Assembly: GCA_036768485.1 (NCBI GenBank)
Contig: JAVLUZ010000271.1
Location: forward strand, 1,426,001 to 1,490,000
Reading direction: 5' to 3'
Source: Mermis nigrescens
Taxonomy: Eukaryota; Nematoda; Enoplea; Mermithida; Mermithidae
Length of the DNA stretch: 64,000 bases
Shown: positions 1 to 10,798 of the stretch, piece after piece
How positions within the stretch are numbered: the stretch's first letter is position 1
How the letters are laid out: every line of letters begins with the position of its first letter
Notes under the pieces: generated by a model
What the model was told of the DNA's origin: nothing
Databases searched by the model: none
The model's input: the letters and a program-made list of their open reading frames with translations, nothing else
Program-made: the position numbers and the translations under genes

Positions 1-894
1 ACTCGAAAAGCCGATTTCGTTTGCCCGTAAACGTCTGTCACAAAGAATCATTGACTTAATCGACCCATTTTTCGTTACTGTAATTCAGAGCAGACTTCGA
101 AACATGATGTTTTGAGTCCCGGTTGGTTACTGTAGCTTTACGCTGCAGTAAATGGCTAAGAAATTCTTCCCGACTAAAAACTCGGGCCATTTAGTTTTAG
201 AGCAAAAAACCTGCGTTTAGGATAAACTTTTTCTATGTTGTAAAATTTTACCAGGCGACCATCTGACTTGCCTTTTTGAAATTTAGATAGTCCATTCAAC
301 GTTTACACTAAATTATACTTTTCTCAGTAGGGCACATTTTTAAATCATATTCTTTTTGTTATCGTGACAATACTACGTACGTCCATTCCTAATTATTTGG
401 TTTATGTTTTGTAAAATCTGTTGATAAAATGATAAAATAAAATAAAATAATAAAAATATAATAAAATAAAATAAAAAACGATGTGGGGTAGTGTTAAAAA
501 ATGAATGCAAATGAAAAAAATAAAAAAATAAATAAAAAATATAAAAAAATATAAAAATATAAAAAATAAACGTAAAAACGACGTACGTGGGTAGTGTTAA
601 AGCCTGAAATGAAAATTCTTGAAATATTTTGAAATTTAATTTCGTGTCAAACCGTCGCGTTTGTTGCTCGCTTTACACACTTGCGAAATGTGCCCATATT
701 CTGAATTGTCGCGTCGTATGATTAAATTTTATTTACGAACGAAAATTTAATTTTTTCATCCCATTTACTTATCACTATCGGTACTATCAATTAGATTTTG
801 AATCTTTTCTTCTTAAGCTTTATTATCTTTGTTAAATTTCTTGTCATTTATACTGTTTTTTTTGTAAAAATTTTGTCATTTTTCGAATTTTAAG
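1..894. other. AT-rich non-coding stretch, probably NCBP1 intron
   Basis: No exon could be supported here. The stretch lies upstream of the first recognisable NCBP1 exon, which starts right after a splice acceptor, so most of it is probably intron. It contains an A/T simple-sequence region at about 428-570 (AATAAA, ATAAAA type). A 37-codon open frame at 2-115 ends in TGA but matches no part of CBP80 that I recognise. Confidence 0.5.
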
Positions 895-1011
895 AGGCGA
901 GATTCGGGCGAAACGATTGATACGGAAATGAAGGACGAAGAAAGCGAAACGGCGAAAAAATTCGACGCCGCCGAAAGCGTGCAACGCTCTGTATATTTAT
1001 CTTTAGTTCAG
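895..1011 (+). CDS. NCBP1: NCBP1 (CBP80), internal exon encoding the acidic linker before the last helical repeats
   Basis: This exon encodes 39 residues in frame, from [11 protein letters not shown] to VYLSLVQ. It has an AG acceptor (TTTTAAG) before 895 and a GT donor at 1012 (CAG/GTATCG), both phase 0. CBP80 is the large subunit of the nuclear cap-binding complex, which binds capped RNA together with CBP20 and acts in splicing, 3'-end processing and export. In the family this position is a charged, variable linker leading into a helix of the FxxIFQRF type, and the acidic start followed by a hydrophobic end fits. It joins in frame to the exon at 2541, giving [13 protein letters not shown]. 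Identity rests on the two following exons. Exons further 5' are outside the window or not recognised. Confidence 0.8.
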
Positions 1012-1699
1012 GTATCGATTTTTTCTTTACACTACGGAGTAACCTTGGCACAACGCCAAGATTCGTTGAAAACGATTGAAAATCGCGTAAAATACAGACA
1101 CCTAAACATAGTAATGAAGCATTTCAATTCGACAAGATGATTTGATGATAAAGCACTAAATAAATAATTAAAACTTTTAGATGAATAATAAATATATTAA
1201 TTAAATTACATAAATCGATTGTAAAATTGATCGTTGGCAAACTGAATGTAAACAATTATTCAAAATGGTAAAAATAGTCAAACGTGTTTACTGAAAAGCT
1301 CTCCCCAATGGGATACGGCATCGAGTTTATCCGACTTTTATGTATTAGTTTCTCCGGATTTTGATGCGATGCCGCTTTACACTTCTAAACGTGGATTCGG
1401 TTCCGACACTTAAAACCAAGATCCGGATCCGGCAATTATATAAAGCTTAGTATCCGTACGCACGGATTTAGAACCGTATCGAGTTCGAATGTGTGGATCC
1501 GGCGTCTGATAACTCTCGAACACGGATCTTTTTACACTAATTACTTTACACTCTAGTTTTCGAATCGGTGTCCGGAAATGTTTACAAAATGAACGAAGCA
1601 GATACGGTTGTTTAAAGAACGGTATTAGATCCGGATACCGAAAACGAGTCTGGTGTTCAATGTATGTACGAAATGCCTGCTTCTGCACATGGTGTAAGC

Positions 1700-2096
1700 C
1701 ATACATGCACAGTATGGGAATTCTGGGGGGGTTGAAAACCTAAAGTGCCTTTTTTGGGCCCAAAAATGGCCGGTACGCGTTAAAAAACATCGTTTTTTGG
1801 CGTTTCTGACGATACTCTATCCTTCTAGAGCATGAAATCGTGAAAAAAATTTCGAAAAAAGTCGACAAATTGACCAATATATCGCTTAAAACATCAATAT
1901 ATGGCGCGAAGCGCCGAAAATTTGGCGATTTTGAGCAAATAGATAGCCGAAAACCCTTAAAAAGACACTTTTTCTACCAATTTTCAGGTAAGTTTAGGAA
2001 ACTTTTGAAAAATCGCCAATTCTGGGGGGTGAAAAATTTTTTGCGGGGGGTGAAAAATGATTCTGCGGGGGTGAAACCTCCCCAAGATCATGCATG
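1700..2096. mobile_element. Non-autonomous hAT-like element, family B, in an NCBP1 intron
   Basis: The element is 397 bp long. It begins CATACATGCACAG and ends ATCATGCATG, so the ends are imperfect inverted repeats. It is flanked by gtgtaagc (1692-1699) and gtgtaaac (2097-2104), a 7-of-8 target-site duplication. The interior has G-runs near both ends and the hairpin GGCGCgaAGCGCC at about 1906 followed by GAAAATTT. Related copies lie at 58961-59372 and about 50157-51080. The long open frame across it (1840-2232) is a by-product and encodes nothing recognisable. The 8-bp duplication and CA...TG ends suggest hAT. No transposase is present. Confidence 0.75.
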
Positions 2097-2540
2097 GTGT
2101 AAACTCTTTTTTATTTTACTTTACCTTGCCTACGTAAAACGATTTAGAAAATATTTTCCAATTCCGCCGTTTATTAATTTCAGAAGGATTTCGTGTACCG
2201 AAAATCGTGCTCCCGTAATCCTTTCTATTTAGCTTTACACTCGCAAAATACACGATTAAATTTCGTAGACAGTCGCGCGTTAAGCGAGAATTGTTTTAAA
2301 TCTTTACGATACGTTAATTTATTCTAATTTATGAGATGCGGTTTGCGGAGAAGGCGATATACATTATAATTCACATTCGTATTACGGCACGGAATGTTAG
2401 TGTAAAGCGACTAGCGCTTTAATCGGCGCAATCCATGCGTATATCTTTACTTATGATGCTCAAGTTTGGTAATTTTAAATTAAGTACGGTTAGGCTTCGC
2501 TTGATAATAATGCACTTTACACCGCGCGTTTATTTCGTAG

Positions 2541-2654
2541 CGGTTTATCATTATATTGGCCGAACACCTGTTGCAAAGCGAAGCCGAGGGCAGGGATTTC
2601 AACACGGAATGGTACAGGCTTACGGTCGGTCGATTGCGTCAGATATTTTTGACG
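2541..2654 (+). CDS. NCBP1: NCBP1 (CBP80), penultimate exon
   Basis: This exon encodes 38 residues beginning [17 protein letters not shown] and ending RLRQIFLT. The acceptor is TTTCGTAG before 2541 and the donor is ACG/GTACGT at 2655, phase 0 on both sides. The pattern RF-hydrophobic-x-EHL, then an acidic/Gly loop, then WY and RLxQIFL is the C-terminal MIF4G-like repeat of CBP80 as I remember it from vertebrates. An overlapping frame is open across the same bases (2435-2662) but gives no family-like protein and has no matching splice phase. The preceding intron (1012-2540) carries the hAT-like element at 1700-2096. The following intron (2655-3789) carries the nested MITE pair at 3125-3583. 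Confidence 0.9.
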
Positions 2655-3124
2655 GTACGTAATTGATTCATTAATTATTAATTAATTCGACTTATTTTAT
2701 AATAACTTCTGAAATGGAACTACGATAATAAAATTGATAACTTACCGGTTAGCGATGCTTCGTTACCGCGAACAGTTTTCCCTTCTTTCGCATTGTAAAC
2801 CAGCTGTATTGTTTACCATATTCACTCCCTTTTACTTTCGAATTGCATGTTGCAGCTTTATGGTTAGAAAAAATCTAGTGATTATGCTAAATTGGCTGAA
2901 ATATAAGTTTTTCTTTTCAGATTCCGCCGCGAAGTTGTGTATGCATTGATAATTACTTTTCTTTGAATTATATAATAAATTATATTCATTATACCGCGAA
3001 CAGTATGTGAAGTTATATCAGAATCGGGACACCGCCGTCAGTCGCAGACATTTCCTGCCTCTCGTTGGCAAGCAATCGTAGAGAGCGATTCTTGATAATC
3101 TTCGGTCAAGTATAGGGTGTACGC

Positions 3125-3583
3125 CACACGTGGGCGTGGGGGAGGGTTTGGGGCATATGCACCCCCAGAAGTAGAAATACCCCCCCCAGAAATCAAAATA
3201 CCCCCCCCCGCCCAGAATTCAAATTTTGAATTTTTTTTTGCTTTTTTGGCGATTTTTTGATGCCATTGGATAGTGCTCGATGAGAAACGTCGAAAAATGG
3301 TGTTTTTTTCGCCATACGACCACAGATGGGCGTGGGGGGTTTGGGGGGTATGCACCTTCCAGAAGTTGAAATACCCCCAGAAATCAAAATACCCCTCCCC
3401 AGAATTTAAATTTTGAAAATTTTTTTTTGCTTTTTTAGCGATTTTTTGATGCCATTGGATAGTGCTTGCTGAGAAACGTCGAAAAATGGTGTTTTTTCGC
3501 CATAAGACCACTTTTAAGACCATTTTTTGACCTTTGAAAATTTTTCACCCCTCTCCCCAGAATTTCGGTGCTGCCCACCTATG
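3125..3583 (-). mobile_element. Family A MITE, double (one copy inside another), in an NCBP1 intron
   Basis: Two family A copies in the same orientation are fused into a 459-bp block. The block begins CACACGTGGGCG, has an internal second terminus (CAGATGGGCGTGG, about 3325) and ends GCCCACCTATG. It is flanked by a perfect 8-bp duplication, gtgtacgc (3117-3124 and 3584-3591). The family A signature is visible twice: runs of C ending in CCCAGAA, TTTTTTGATGCCATTGGATAG, then GAGAAACGTCGAAAAATGG. It inserted into the last NCBP1 intron without touching the splice sites. Confidence 0.8.
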
Positions 3584-3789
3584 GTGTACGCCATTTGACA
3601 AACCGTTAGAATTCGGTGTAATTGTCTTTATTGCCCTGTTTTTGGAGAAAGTATTAACTAGCGAAATATGGTTAAAATAAGGAGAAGCCCGGTTTCAACG
3701 TAGATCATAATTATTCTCGCTTATTATTCATACATGACGTATGTATCTCTTATTTTCTTGCTTTACATCCGCATTTTCCGCCGTTTCAG

Positions 3790-3903
3790 CAACACGAAGA
3801 ATACGCCAAATATTCGCAGACGATGGAACGTCTCCTGTTCACCAACGATATTGATCCTCATATTTTAGAAGTTTTTCATCAATTTTGTTCGCTGAGACGT
3901 TGA
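3790..3903 (+). CDS. NCBP1: NCBP1 (CBP80), terminal exon with stop codon
   Basis: This exon encodes 37 residues followed by TGA at 3901-3903. The acceptor is CCGTTTCAG before 3790, phase 0. The protein starts [18 protein letters not shown] and ends [16 protein letters not shown]. The motif LLFT-x3-DPHIL-x-VF-x-QFC is the conserved extreme C-terminus of CBP80, and the stop falls a residue or so from where the vertebrate protein ends. This is the decisive evidence for naming the gene. An ATTAAA-like sequence lies near 4005, but I cannot fix the polyadenylation site. Of the roughly 790-residue family length only the last 114 residues are visible. Confidence 0.93.
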   Translation, partial: QHEEYAKYSQTMERLLFTNDIDPHILEVFHQFCSLRR

Positions 3904-4100
3904 CATTGTTGCTTATGACCATTTAGTTTTATCGTCCGTAATTGCCGTGTTTCAGCGCGTCCTTTTAATTATGTCATTTTAATTTGTTTTTTCCGCCCAT
4001 ATGGATTAAAAACTTATACATAGCTGCAATTGCACTGTTTATTCTACTCGTCTATTTGCATTTCAGAATTCTTTTTACACACCTTTTCCGTACGTGCTCG

Positions 4101-4686
4101 CAGTGGCGGATCTAGGATTTTCCTAAGGGGGGGCGGTATCCCAACTTTTCCAAAAACAGTCGAAAATACGTCCGAAAATTTGCCCTTAACGCGCGAAATT
4201 ACGTTTTTTCGGTGTTTTACATTGTATACTTTTACATAAAATCACTTTTGACGCAATATTTTTTCAAAAAATTTCAGAATTTTAGACAACTTTATGCGGA
4301 AAATCATTAAATTTCTTTAACTTTCACAAAAATCTGGCGCGTAGCGCCGGAAAATTTGTGAAATTAAGGCGGATAGACGTCTAGAAGCATGATTCACTGC
4401 TTGATTTCCTGTTTTTATAGCATTTGATGCGAAACGTCGAAATTTTAGATTGAAAATAGAAGAAAACTATGCAAAAATAGAACAGAAAATGGCTTCCAGG
4501 TCGCCAAGAAAGTTAAGAAATGTCATTAATAGATATCATCCGGCGCGTAGCGCCGGAAAAATTTGAGAAATTATGGTCACTGACGGCCAAAAATCATTGC
4601 AAATTGCATATCCATTCTTTATCTCGCCAAATATTTTTGGCCAATGGGGGGCAGCCGCGCCCCGCCTTCCCTTAAATCCGCGCCTA
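4101..4686. mobile_element. Non-autonomous hAT-like element, family C
   Basis: The element is 586 bp long. The left end is CAGTGGCGGATCTAGG; the right end ATCCGCGCCTA is its imperfect inverted complement. It is flanked by a perfect 8-bp duplication, cgtgctcg (4093-4100 and 4687-4694). CAGTGGCGGAT is a terminus widely seen in animal hAT elements. The interior holds two copies of the GGCGCgtAGCGCC hairpin (about 4334 and 4541), each followed by GGAAAA. Shorter copies are at 52005-52167 and 55128-55303. No transposase is present. It lies just downstream of NCBP1. Confidence 0.85.
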
Positions 4687-4954
4687 CGTGCTCGAAATTC
4701 CGCCGGCTTAAATGTCGCACATCATTTTGATAGAAAAAGTGCATATTCCGAAGCTGAAAATTATTTAGAATTCGAATTTAGAATGATTTAGATATTGAAA
4801 AATATGTCTTTTTAAAAATACTTATTGTCTCTTTCATCTAACTTTGCGCTTTTCTTTGAAATTTTTCCACTAGAATTAGGCTACAAAAGCGATTTATGTT
4901 CCTGATGCAGTGATGCGGCTTAACACTGGCATGCGTTTCTCGTATCTAAGTGAC

Positions 4955-5169
4955 CATAAGTAGGGCAGCACCAAAATTCTGGGGGTGCAAGGTTAAAGGT
5001 AAAAAATTGCCTTAAAAATGGTGGTATGGCGAAAAAACACGATTTTTCAACGTTTCTCATCGAGAACTATCCACTGGCATCAAAAAATTGCGAAAAAAAC
5101 GAAAAAAAATTTCAAAAATTGAATTCTGGGGATGCATTCCCTAAACCCCCTCCCTCACGCCCAGGCGTG
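4955..5169 (+). mobile_element. Family A MITE, 215 bp
   Basis: It begins CATAAGTAGGGCAGC and ends CACGCCCAGGCGTG. The flanks are taagtgac (4947-4954) and caagtgac (5170-5177), a 7-of-8 target duplication. The interior follows the family order: AAAATTCTGGGGG, GTCAAAAAATGG-like segment, CGTTTCTCATCGAG, CTATCCA-TGGCATCAAAAAATTG, GAATTCTGGGG. Confidence 0.75.
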
Positions 5170-5177
5170 CAAGTGAC

Positions 5178-5975
5178 TCGACATAATGTATAATATATTA
5201 TTTATATTAGTTTAAAACACTTGGAGTCCCTTTAAATTTTTCAAAAAATAAGTTTAATGAAACAAGTAATTCTGCTTATTCGCTTCTGCTTGTTTGTGAA
5301 AAAATTTATTAAACAAACTAAACCAGACCCTACCCACTGTGTCCCATTTCATTCTTATTGAGATTTTTACTGGTATAGCATGCAGTTCTGTAGGGGAGGG
5401 GGGCTGGTCAGTGTTCACTGACAAATTTGTCAAACCCTTTTTTTGCTGAAGGACGATGGACATGTGCATCAAAAACGCAATTTTAACCTCTACGACGACA
5501 TATTTCATTCTAAATATATGAAAAAATTCAATAAAGCTAATCCAATATAGCTAATGGCGCCGTGCGTCGAGAAATAAGTATTTTTTATGAAAAGCGTTTA
5601 AAACTGGACATTTCGCAACTTCTTTTTGTAAAGTCGAATAAAAAATCGCTCCATGCTCATTACTGTATCTCCTATATTTTACTGCTTGACGGATGATCTA
5701 GTTGGCGTCGCTCCTTACTTACTACTGCAACGAAGAAATATGTATGGTGTTCCGGTATTAAGATATTTGCTCCCCGCGCGATTCCACGAACGGGTTAAAA
5801 ATAGGCTATAGCTGTGCAGTACGGGTTGGAATTGTTATTGTATAGAAATCGATTCGCAGGTTCATATCTTCGTTTTGAAACCACAAATTCTGCAGCAAGC
5901 TGCCATCTTTTTTTGTTACGTCTCTTCATGCAATTTTCTATTTAGTTCATTCTCGCCTGGCGTTTAACGTGTTAT
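5178..5975. other. No feature recognised
   Basis: About 800 bases without a repeat or a gene I can support. An 84-codon open frame on the - strand at 5254-5508 has no recognisable domain and no convincing splice context. Confidence 0.4.
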
Positions 5976-6211
5976 CTATTCTTCGACGTTCTTTAGGATC
6001 CGTTTCAGATCGATTGCTAATTCGTTCGTTTTCCACTGGTCACTTTGAGCTGAAAAACAGAATTGCATTGACTTTACGTAGAGGTCAATCGTCATAGGTA
6101 TGTACTCGATTATGTTTTTTGAAATTTCGATAACCGAACAACAAACACTTTCATTTGCATAGTTTTCCAACTTGCATTTGCATAGTTTTCCAAGCACATT
6201 CATCGTATTCA
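5976..6211 (-). CDS. Tentative last exon of an unknown gene
   Basis: The segment is open from a possible acceptor (GGTAGAGAG) to a TGA stop at 5976-5978. The encoded stretch includes KLCKCKLENYANES, IEYIPMTIDLYVKS and an end of ILKNVEE. An 18-19 base direct repeat (TTTGCATAGTTTTCCAA type) lies inside it near 6155-6192. The polypyrimidine tract is poor. Function is unknown. Confidence 0.25.
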
Positions 6212-6687
6212 CTCTCTACCATCGTTCAATTATCACAATTTTGATCATATTCGTATCGTTATATGCGTAGGATGTACATATGTATGAACCGGAAGTGCAA
6301 AATATGTACCTACGCATGTATGCTTCCAGAAATGATTAAAAATGGATTTACAAGTTTCCGATTTTTTTACGAAACGTATAGGAAGATTGAAAACAAGGCG
6401 CAGAGAATATATTTTCTTGAAAATCAGCCACTATTTGTTGGAATATTTTCGATTTGACTGCACGAGGCTTACTCTTGGACTGAACATGATGATGAAACTA
6501 TGTATGTGGCTAATTTTTGATGTGCTCATGAATGTTATTATTTCGGTTTGAAACCTTTCTTATTTTATGTTTTTTCATTCAATCGCCTACGATAAGTAGA
6601 CATAAGTGAGAGTAAGTTGCTAAAAATGAAAAATAAAGGCCGATTTTTGCCTATTCTTAAGCATTGTTGAAGTGCGAACTTCAATAC

Positions 6688-6856
6688 CTGGTAGCTTCCT
6701 CAAAATTGATTGGTAAAAAAATTTGTCGCGCCTTTTCACGCTTTCTTCACGTTCTATACAAAATCCGAACTCTCTCGATACATTCATGCCCACTTCTGAA
6801 GGAAGCTGTATTTCGTATTTCTCTTTTGTAGAGGTTTTTAGGTTAAAGTTGCTCAT
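6688..6856 (-). CDS. Tentative middle exon of an unknown gene
   Basis: The segment is open from an AAG acceptor just before 6856 to a CCAG/GTATTG donor at 6688, phase 0 in and phase 1 out. It encodes a charged sequence starting MSNFNLKTSTKEK and ending FFYQSILRKLP. It could also be a first exon, because it starts with ATG. No homology is recognised. Confidence 0.25.
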
Positions 6857-7959
6857 CTTAATGACGGAAAGTAAAGGTCTCCCAAAATTTTGATTCCAGC
6901 AAAAAATACGAAAAATCCGTTTGCGATTATCAGCTTAAACTACTTTAATCAGTATTCAGTAGCACAATCGAAATTTTGTTTCTTCCTTCTCTAGCCTGAG
7001 CCTAAGAACATAAGGCGTATCCTAAACGAGTTTAAAAGCGGCAATGAACGTTTTACTCATTGTTATAAACCATCATTTTCCGGTAGTAGTGAATAAGAAT
7101 CTGCAGTCAGAACAAGATGAATTTGTAATTTTGGACTGAAAGCTTGCTTAATTCGAATGTGTACGAAAGTGATACGATGATTTTTCAAAGCAGCAGCTAT
7201 GTGCATTTATGTGGGTATCGTTTGTAGAGTGCAGTCCTCAAAACCGTCTGTTTGTAAAAAGTGCTTTTGCTTCTTAGAAAAATGTGAAGCATAAAATGTC
7301 TGCAATTTTCTATATGAAATACGACATACAGTTATGCATTATTATTTTTTTCATGAACTCATAAAATTAATTGGTTATGCAAAAAATGTTTATCGAAAAA
7401 TCACTGATACCCTACAGTATTTCCTCATTATTGAAAAGCCTTAAGACAGGTATGTACATGCTCATGAATGTTTGTTTTCCTTCAGTATTTTTAAGATAGA
7501 AGCATGTTCTATGTACTGTATTGCTTAGTTGTAAATAATAAAACAAAGTACAGGAAGAAGGTATATAAAACAATTCCTGCGTTTAATATAAATTAGGCGG
7601 CTTCATGATCTTTTTTTTGTTTGCGGTCTAACGGCATGCTTTGGGCTATGCCTGAATGGATAATTAAAACTCCAGTGCTTCTATCGGTTGAGTTCAAATA
7701 TAAGCCTCAATGTGCTTGAAACGTTTAAATAAAGTCCTAGTTCGAATATGCCATTAAATCAGCTACATTGCTTCGAACAAATAATTGTGGGATCCAGGAT
7801 TTTTTTACCCTTCTCGAAAAATGGTCAATTGCACCAAACCAAAATGTTCAGCGATTACACTACCTTCATGAATTTAAAGGTATAACTGAAAAAGCTGCAT
7901 GATAAAAGTTTCATTGGGGAAATGGCTTGTATTGATGATTTAACAAGGTATAGTGTAAC

Positions 7960-8094
7960 CTGTAAAACTCCGATATTTACAAATCGGGAATTATCCCCCA
8001 CGCACTGACTGCAGCAGCTCTTGTGAAACATCTTGCACTGTGCTTCCTTGCCATCTGAATACTCAATCGTCAGCCATTCAACGTAGCACGCCAT
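7960..8094 (-). CDS. Tentative first exon of an unknown three-exon gene
   Basis: ATG at 8094 opens 45 codons of Cys-rich sequence (MACYVEW, then GKEAQCKMFHKSCCSQC) that end in CAG/GTTACA, a plausible donor, phase 0. With the segments at 6688-6856 and 5976-6211 the intron phases agree and a protein of about 179 residues results. I recognise no domain and the acceptors are weak, so this is a hypothesis based only on open frames, phase and composition. Confidence 0.25.
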
Positions 8095-8578
8095 TGTTTG
8101 CCATTTTGAATCATCGTATTTTTTGTAACTTGCTCTTTCGATAGAATTTCAGCTACTTTTTCACCGTGTGTACCTGTTTTATGCAACATTTTCCTGGTTC
8201 AGCTGCTACTCTTATTCATGTATAAATTACAGTCTGAAAAGTCAAGTTGAGATAACACACTTGACTTGATAATCGACTATGACTACAAGTGGAAAGCAAA
8301 TTAATTTAAATTGCTGATTCTTCAGCAAAATAGAATCTGGCAAATTAAATTTATGTCTGCCTAGCCGGCAATAATACATTGACCAGTCCAGTAAAATACA
8401 AGTTATGCATGAATACAAAACATGTTAAAACACAATTGCATGTACAATTTGAGCATGATCTTTATCGATCAGATAACGGTATATCATATCATCAGTAGCT
8501 CGTACAACTTGTGCTATTGTAATGGATTGTTGTAAAATAAAGCTGGTTGGCCTGGCAGCATACATGTTGAGTATTACC
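8095..8578. other. No feature recognised
   Basis: About 480 bases upstream of the tentative gene. I see no repeat termini or coding sequence. If the gene is real its promoter would be here, but no motif stands out. Confidence 0.35.
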
Positions 8579-8961
8579 ACCATATGTGGGCAGCACCAAA
8601 ATTCTGGGGGGTGCAAGATTTTTCAAAGGTCAAAAAATGGCCTTAAAAGTGGTGGTATGCAAACATGGGCGTTGGGGGGTATGCACCCCCAGAAGTTGAA
8701 ATACCCCCTCCGAAGTTGAAATACCCCCGAAGTTGAAATACCCCCCCCAGAAATCAAAATACTTCCCCCCAGAATTCAAATTTCGAAATTTCTTTGTGCT
8801 TTTTTAGCGATTTTTTGATGCCATTGGATAGTGCTCGATGAGAAACGTCGAAAAATGGTGTTTTTTCGCCATACGACCACTTTCAAGACCATTTTTTGAC
8901 CTTTGAAAATTTTTTCTTCCCCCCAGAATTTCGGTGCTGCCCACCTATGGTTGTATGGCGA
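8579..8961. mobile_element. Family A MITE mosaic running into the assembly gap
   Basis: A + strand start (CATATGTGGGCAGCACCAAAATTCTGGGG) runs to about 8660. It is followed by a second copy in the opposite orientation from ACATGGGCGTTGG to GCTGCCCACCTATGG at about 8949. A further family A-like fragment (TTGTATGGCGA) stops at the N gap. The copies are head to head, so the assembly here may be a misjoin or a nested insertion. Confidence 0.7.
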
Positions 8962-9061
8962 NNNNNNNNNNNNNNNNNNNNNNNNNNNNNNNNNNNNNNN
9001 NNNNNNNNNNNNNNNNNNNNNNNNNNNNNNNNNNNNNNNNNNNNNNNNNNNNNNNNNNNNN
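8962..9061. other. Assembly gap, 100 N
   Basis: Exactly 100 N, the usual placeholder for a gap of unknown size. It cuts the integrase of the Gypsy element on its right and lies in a family A repeat on its left. The rest of the integrase and the 3' LTR are therefore not visible. Confidence 0.99.
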
Positions 9062-9286
9062 ATCGTGGAAGTAGCTCAACAATTCGGCATGACATTTCCT
9101 TGGAACTACCAATTGTAGACTATAGAGATCAGTCCCATTGAAGCTGACATACCTGTACAACTGCCTATCATCTGCACACAGAAATAGCTTTGACCGATTT
9201 ATAATACGATTGGCTTCTTCTGTAGAATTTGGGAGCTGCCCATTGACCAAATAGTTCAATACCGGTCCACAAAACTCATCTTCCCA
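9062..9286 (-). pseudogene. Ty3/Gypsy integrase N-terminal fragment
   Basis: This is in the same frame as the RT-RNase H region but separated from it by a TAA stop (9287-9289). It encodes the linker after RNase H and the start of the integrase zinc-binding region: NYLVNGQLP, then LYRYVSFNG, LVVP and ELLSYFHD. In the family, ELLxxxHD is followed by the HHCC zinc motif and the catalytic core, which would lie in or beyond the gap. Truncation by the gap is an assembly effect; the TAA is in the sequence. Confidence 0.8.
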
Positions 9287-10798
9287 TTATGCTTGAACCC
9301 AATCATTTGGCACATCTTCTTCAAAAGCCTTAGCTTCAGCGGCAAAAGTAGCAACAACATTCAAAGGATTAGCCTTACTTAAGGAGATTGGTGGACTTAG
9401 CCCACAACAAAACTCCTTCTTACCTGTTGTACCTGCTGTAGTGGCATTCACATAACTTACATCGGACATAAAACTTGCAACATTACCTCCTTGTTGTTCG
9501 AGCTTCTGTCCCTCTGAATTTGCAGGACGTCGAGATAGACCATCAGCATTTGAGTTCACTAGTCCTTTCCGATGGAAAATCTCAAATGTATATGCAGTAA
9601 GCTCATGTTGCCATCTTAAAATACGTCCATTATCTCCAGTGTAGCTCTTGAGCGCTCTAGCCGCAGAACTATCAGTTACCAAATCAAACTGACGACCAAA
9701 GACATAAGGCCTGAATGGACCAGTGACTGCCCAGAATATAGCCAGCATCTCTTTCTCGTTGATATGATACTTCTTTTCAGCATCGGACAATGACCGACTG
9801 GCATATGATATCACCCACTCGGTCTTATCTTCATATTGTGCTAAGACAGCACCTAGGCCATATTCACAAGCATCAGTATAAACAACAAATTGTTTAGTAA
9901 AATCTGGATACCGCAATGTGGGATACCTTGTAGCCTCTTCCTTGAGTAGGTCAAATGTCTTTTGACATTCTGTGGTCCATTCATAGGGCTTGTTTGCCTT
10001 CCGCAAACCATTAAGGACTGCAGCCTTAGCCGAGAAATTCTGACTGAATCGTCTATAATATTGAATAAGTCCAATGAAGGAAGACAATTCCTTCTTGTCT
10101 TTTGGCACTGGCCAACTTTTAATAGCCTCTATCTTGCTCGGATCTGGTTTTATTCCTCCAGTTGATATCAAATGACCAAGGAAGGGGACTTCTTGTTTCC
10201 CAAAATAACACTTCTTTCCCTTTAATGTAAGACCAGCCTGCCGTAACCGATCAAACACCAACTGCAAATGTTGCAAGTGCTCGTCAAAGGATGAAGAGAA
10301 AATGATAACATCATCCAAGTACACTGTGCAAAAATTCCATAGATATCCATCCAATACCAGGTCCATCAATCGTTGAAATGTTGCAGGTGCATTGCAGAGA
10401 CCAAAGGGCATGACCATAAACTCAAATAAGCCCTTGCGACTTAAGAAGGCAGTCTTTTCTTTACTGGCTTCCTCAAGCTCAACCTGCCAATAACCTGATG
10501 CCAAATCCAATGTGGAAAAATACTTTGCTGTCCCTAAGGCATCCAATGTTTCATCAATACGTGGTAAGGGATAAACATCTTTCTTGGTCACACCATTAAG
10601 TAACCGAAAATCAATGCAAGGTCTCCATGATCCATCTTTCTTCAGCACTAACACAAAGTTAGCCCTATATGGACTGCTTGACTTCTGTATAACCCCTGCT
10701 TCTAACATCTTTTCTACTTCCTGATCAATTACCTGCTTCTGGGATTCGGGGAATCGGCGAGCCATTTGCATAATAGGTAATGTGTCACCCAGTATCAA
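9287..10798 (-). pseudogene. Ty3/Gypsy Pol: reverse transcriptase and RNase H
   Basis: An open frame of 503 codons. RT motifs in order: LDLASGYWQ (about residues 97-105), FGLCNAPATFQ (132-142) and the catalytic YLDD (160-163). RNase H follows with YTDAC (Asp about 309), NEKE (about 347-350) and VTDSS (about 375-379), and DGLSRR near 419. These are the Ty3/Gypsy order and motifs. Upstream, the frame is offset by one base from the Gag-protease frame (overlap 10785-10798). The shared sequence RIDTG/GDTLP would be continuous if one G of a GGG run were absent. The frame ends at TAA, with integrase continuing in the same frame. Catalytic residues look intact, so the copy is young, but as it stands it cannot make a full Pol. 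Confidence 0.95.

Noticed and set aside
2..115. A 37-codon open frame ending in TGA at the window's left edge, with protein-like composition
   Set aside because: It matches no part of CBP80 I recognise and has no clear splice sites. It lies where an NCBP1 intron is expected.
1840..2232. 130-codon + strand open frame
   Set aside because: It runs across the family B element and its boundary with the intron, and the translation is that of the repeat.
8596..8941. Inverted G-run/C-run pairs as possible G-quadruplex regulatory sites
   Set aside because: They are part of the family A MITE and occur in every copy.
10785..10798. Programmed frameshift between protease and RT
   Set aside because: One base in a G run explains it, and the element has other lesions. 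Listed as a finding to exclude only.
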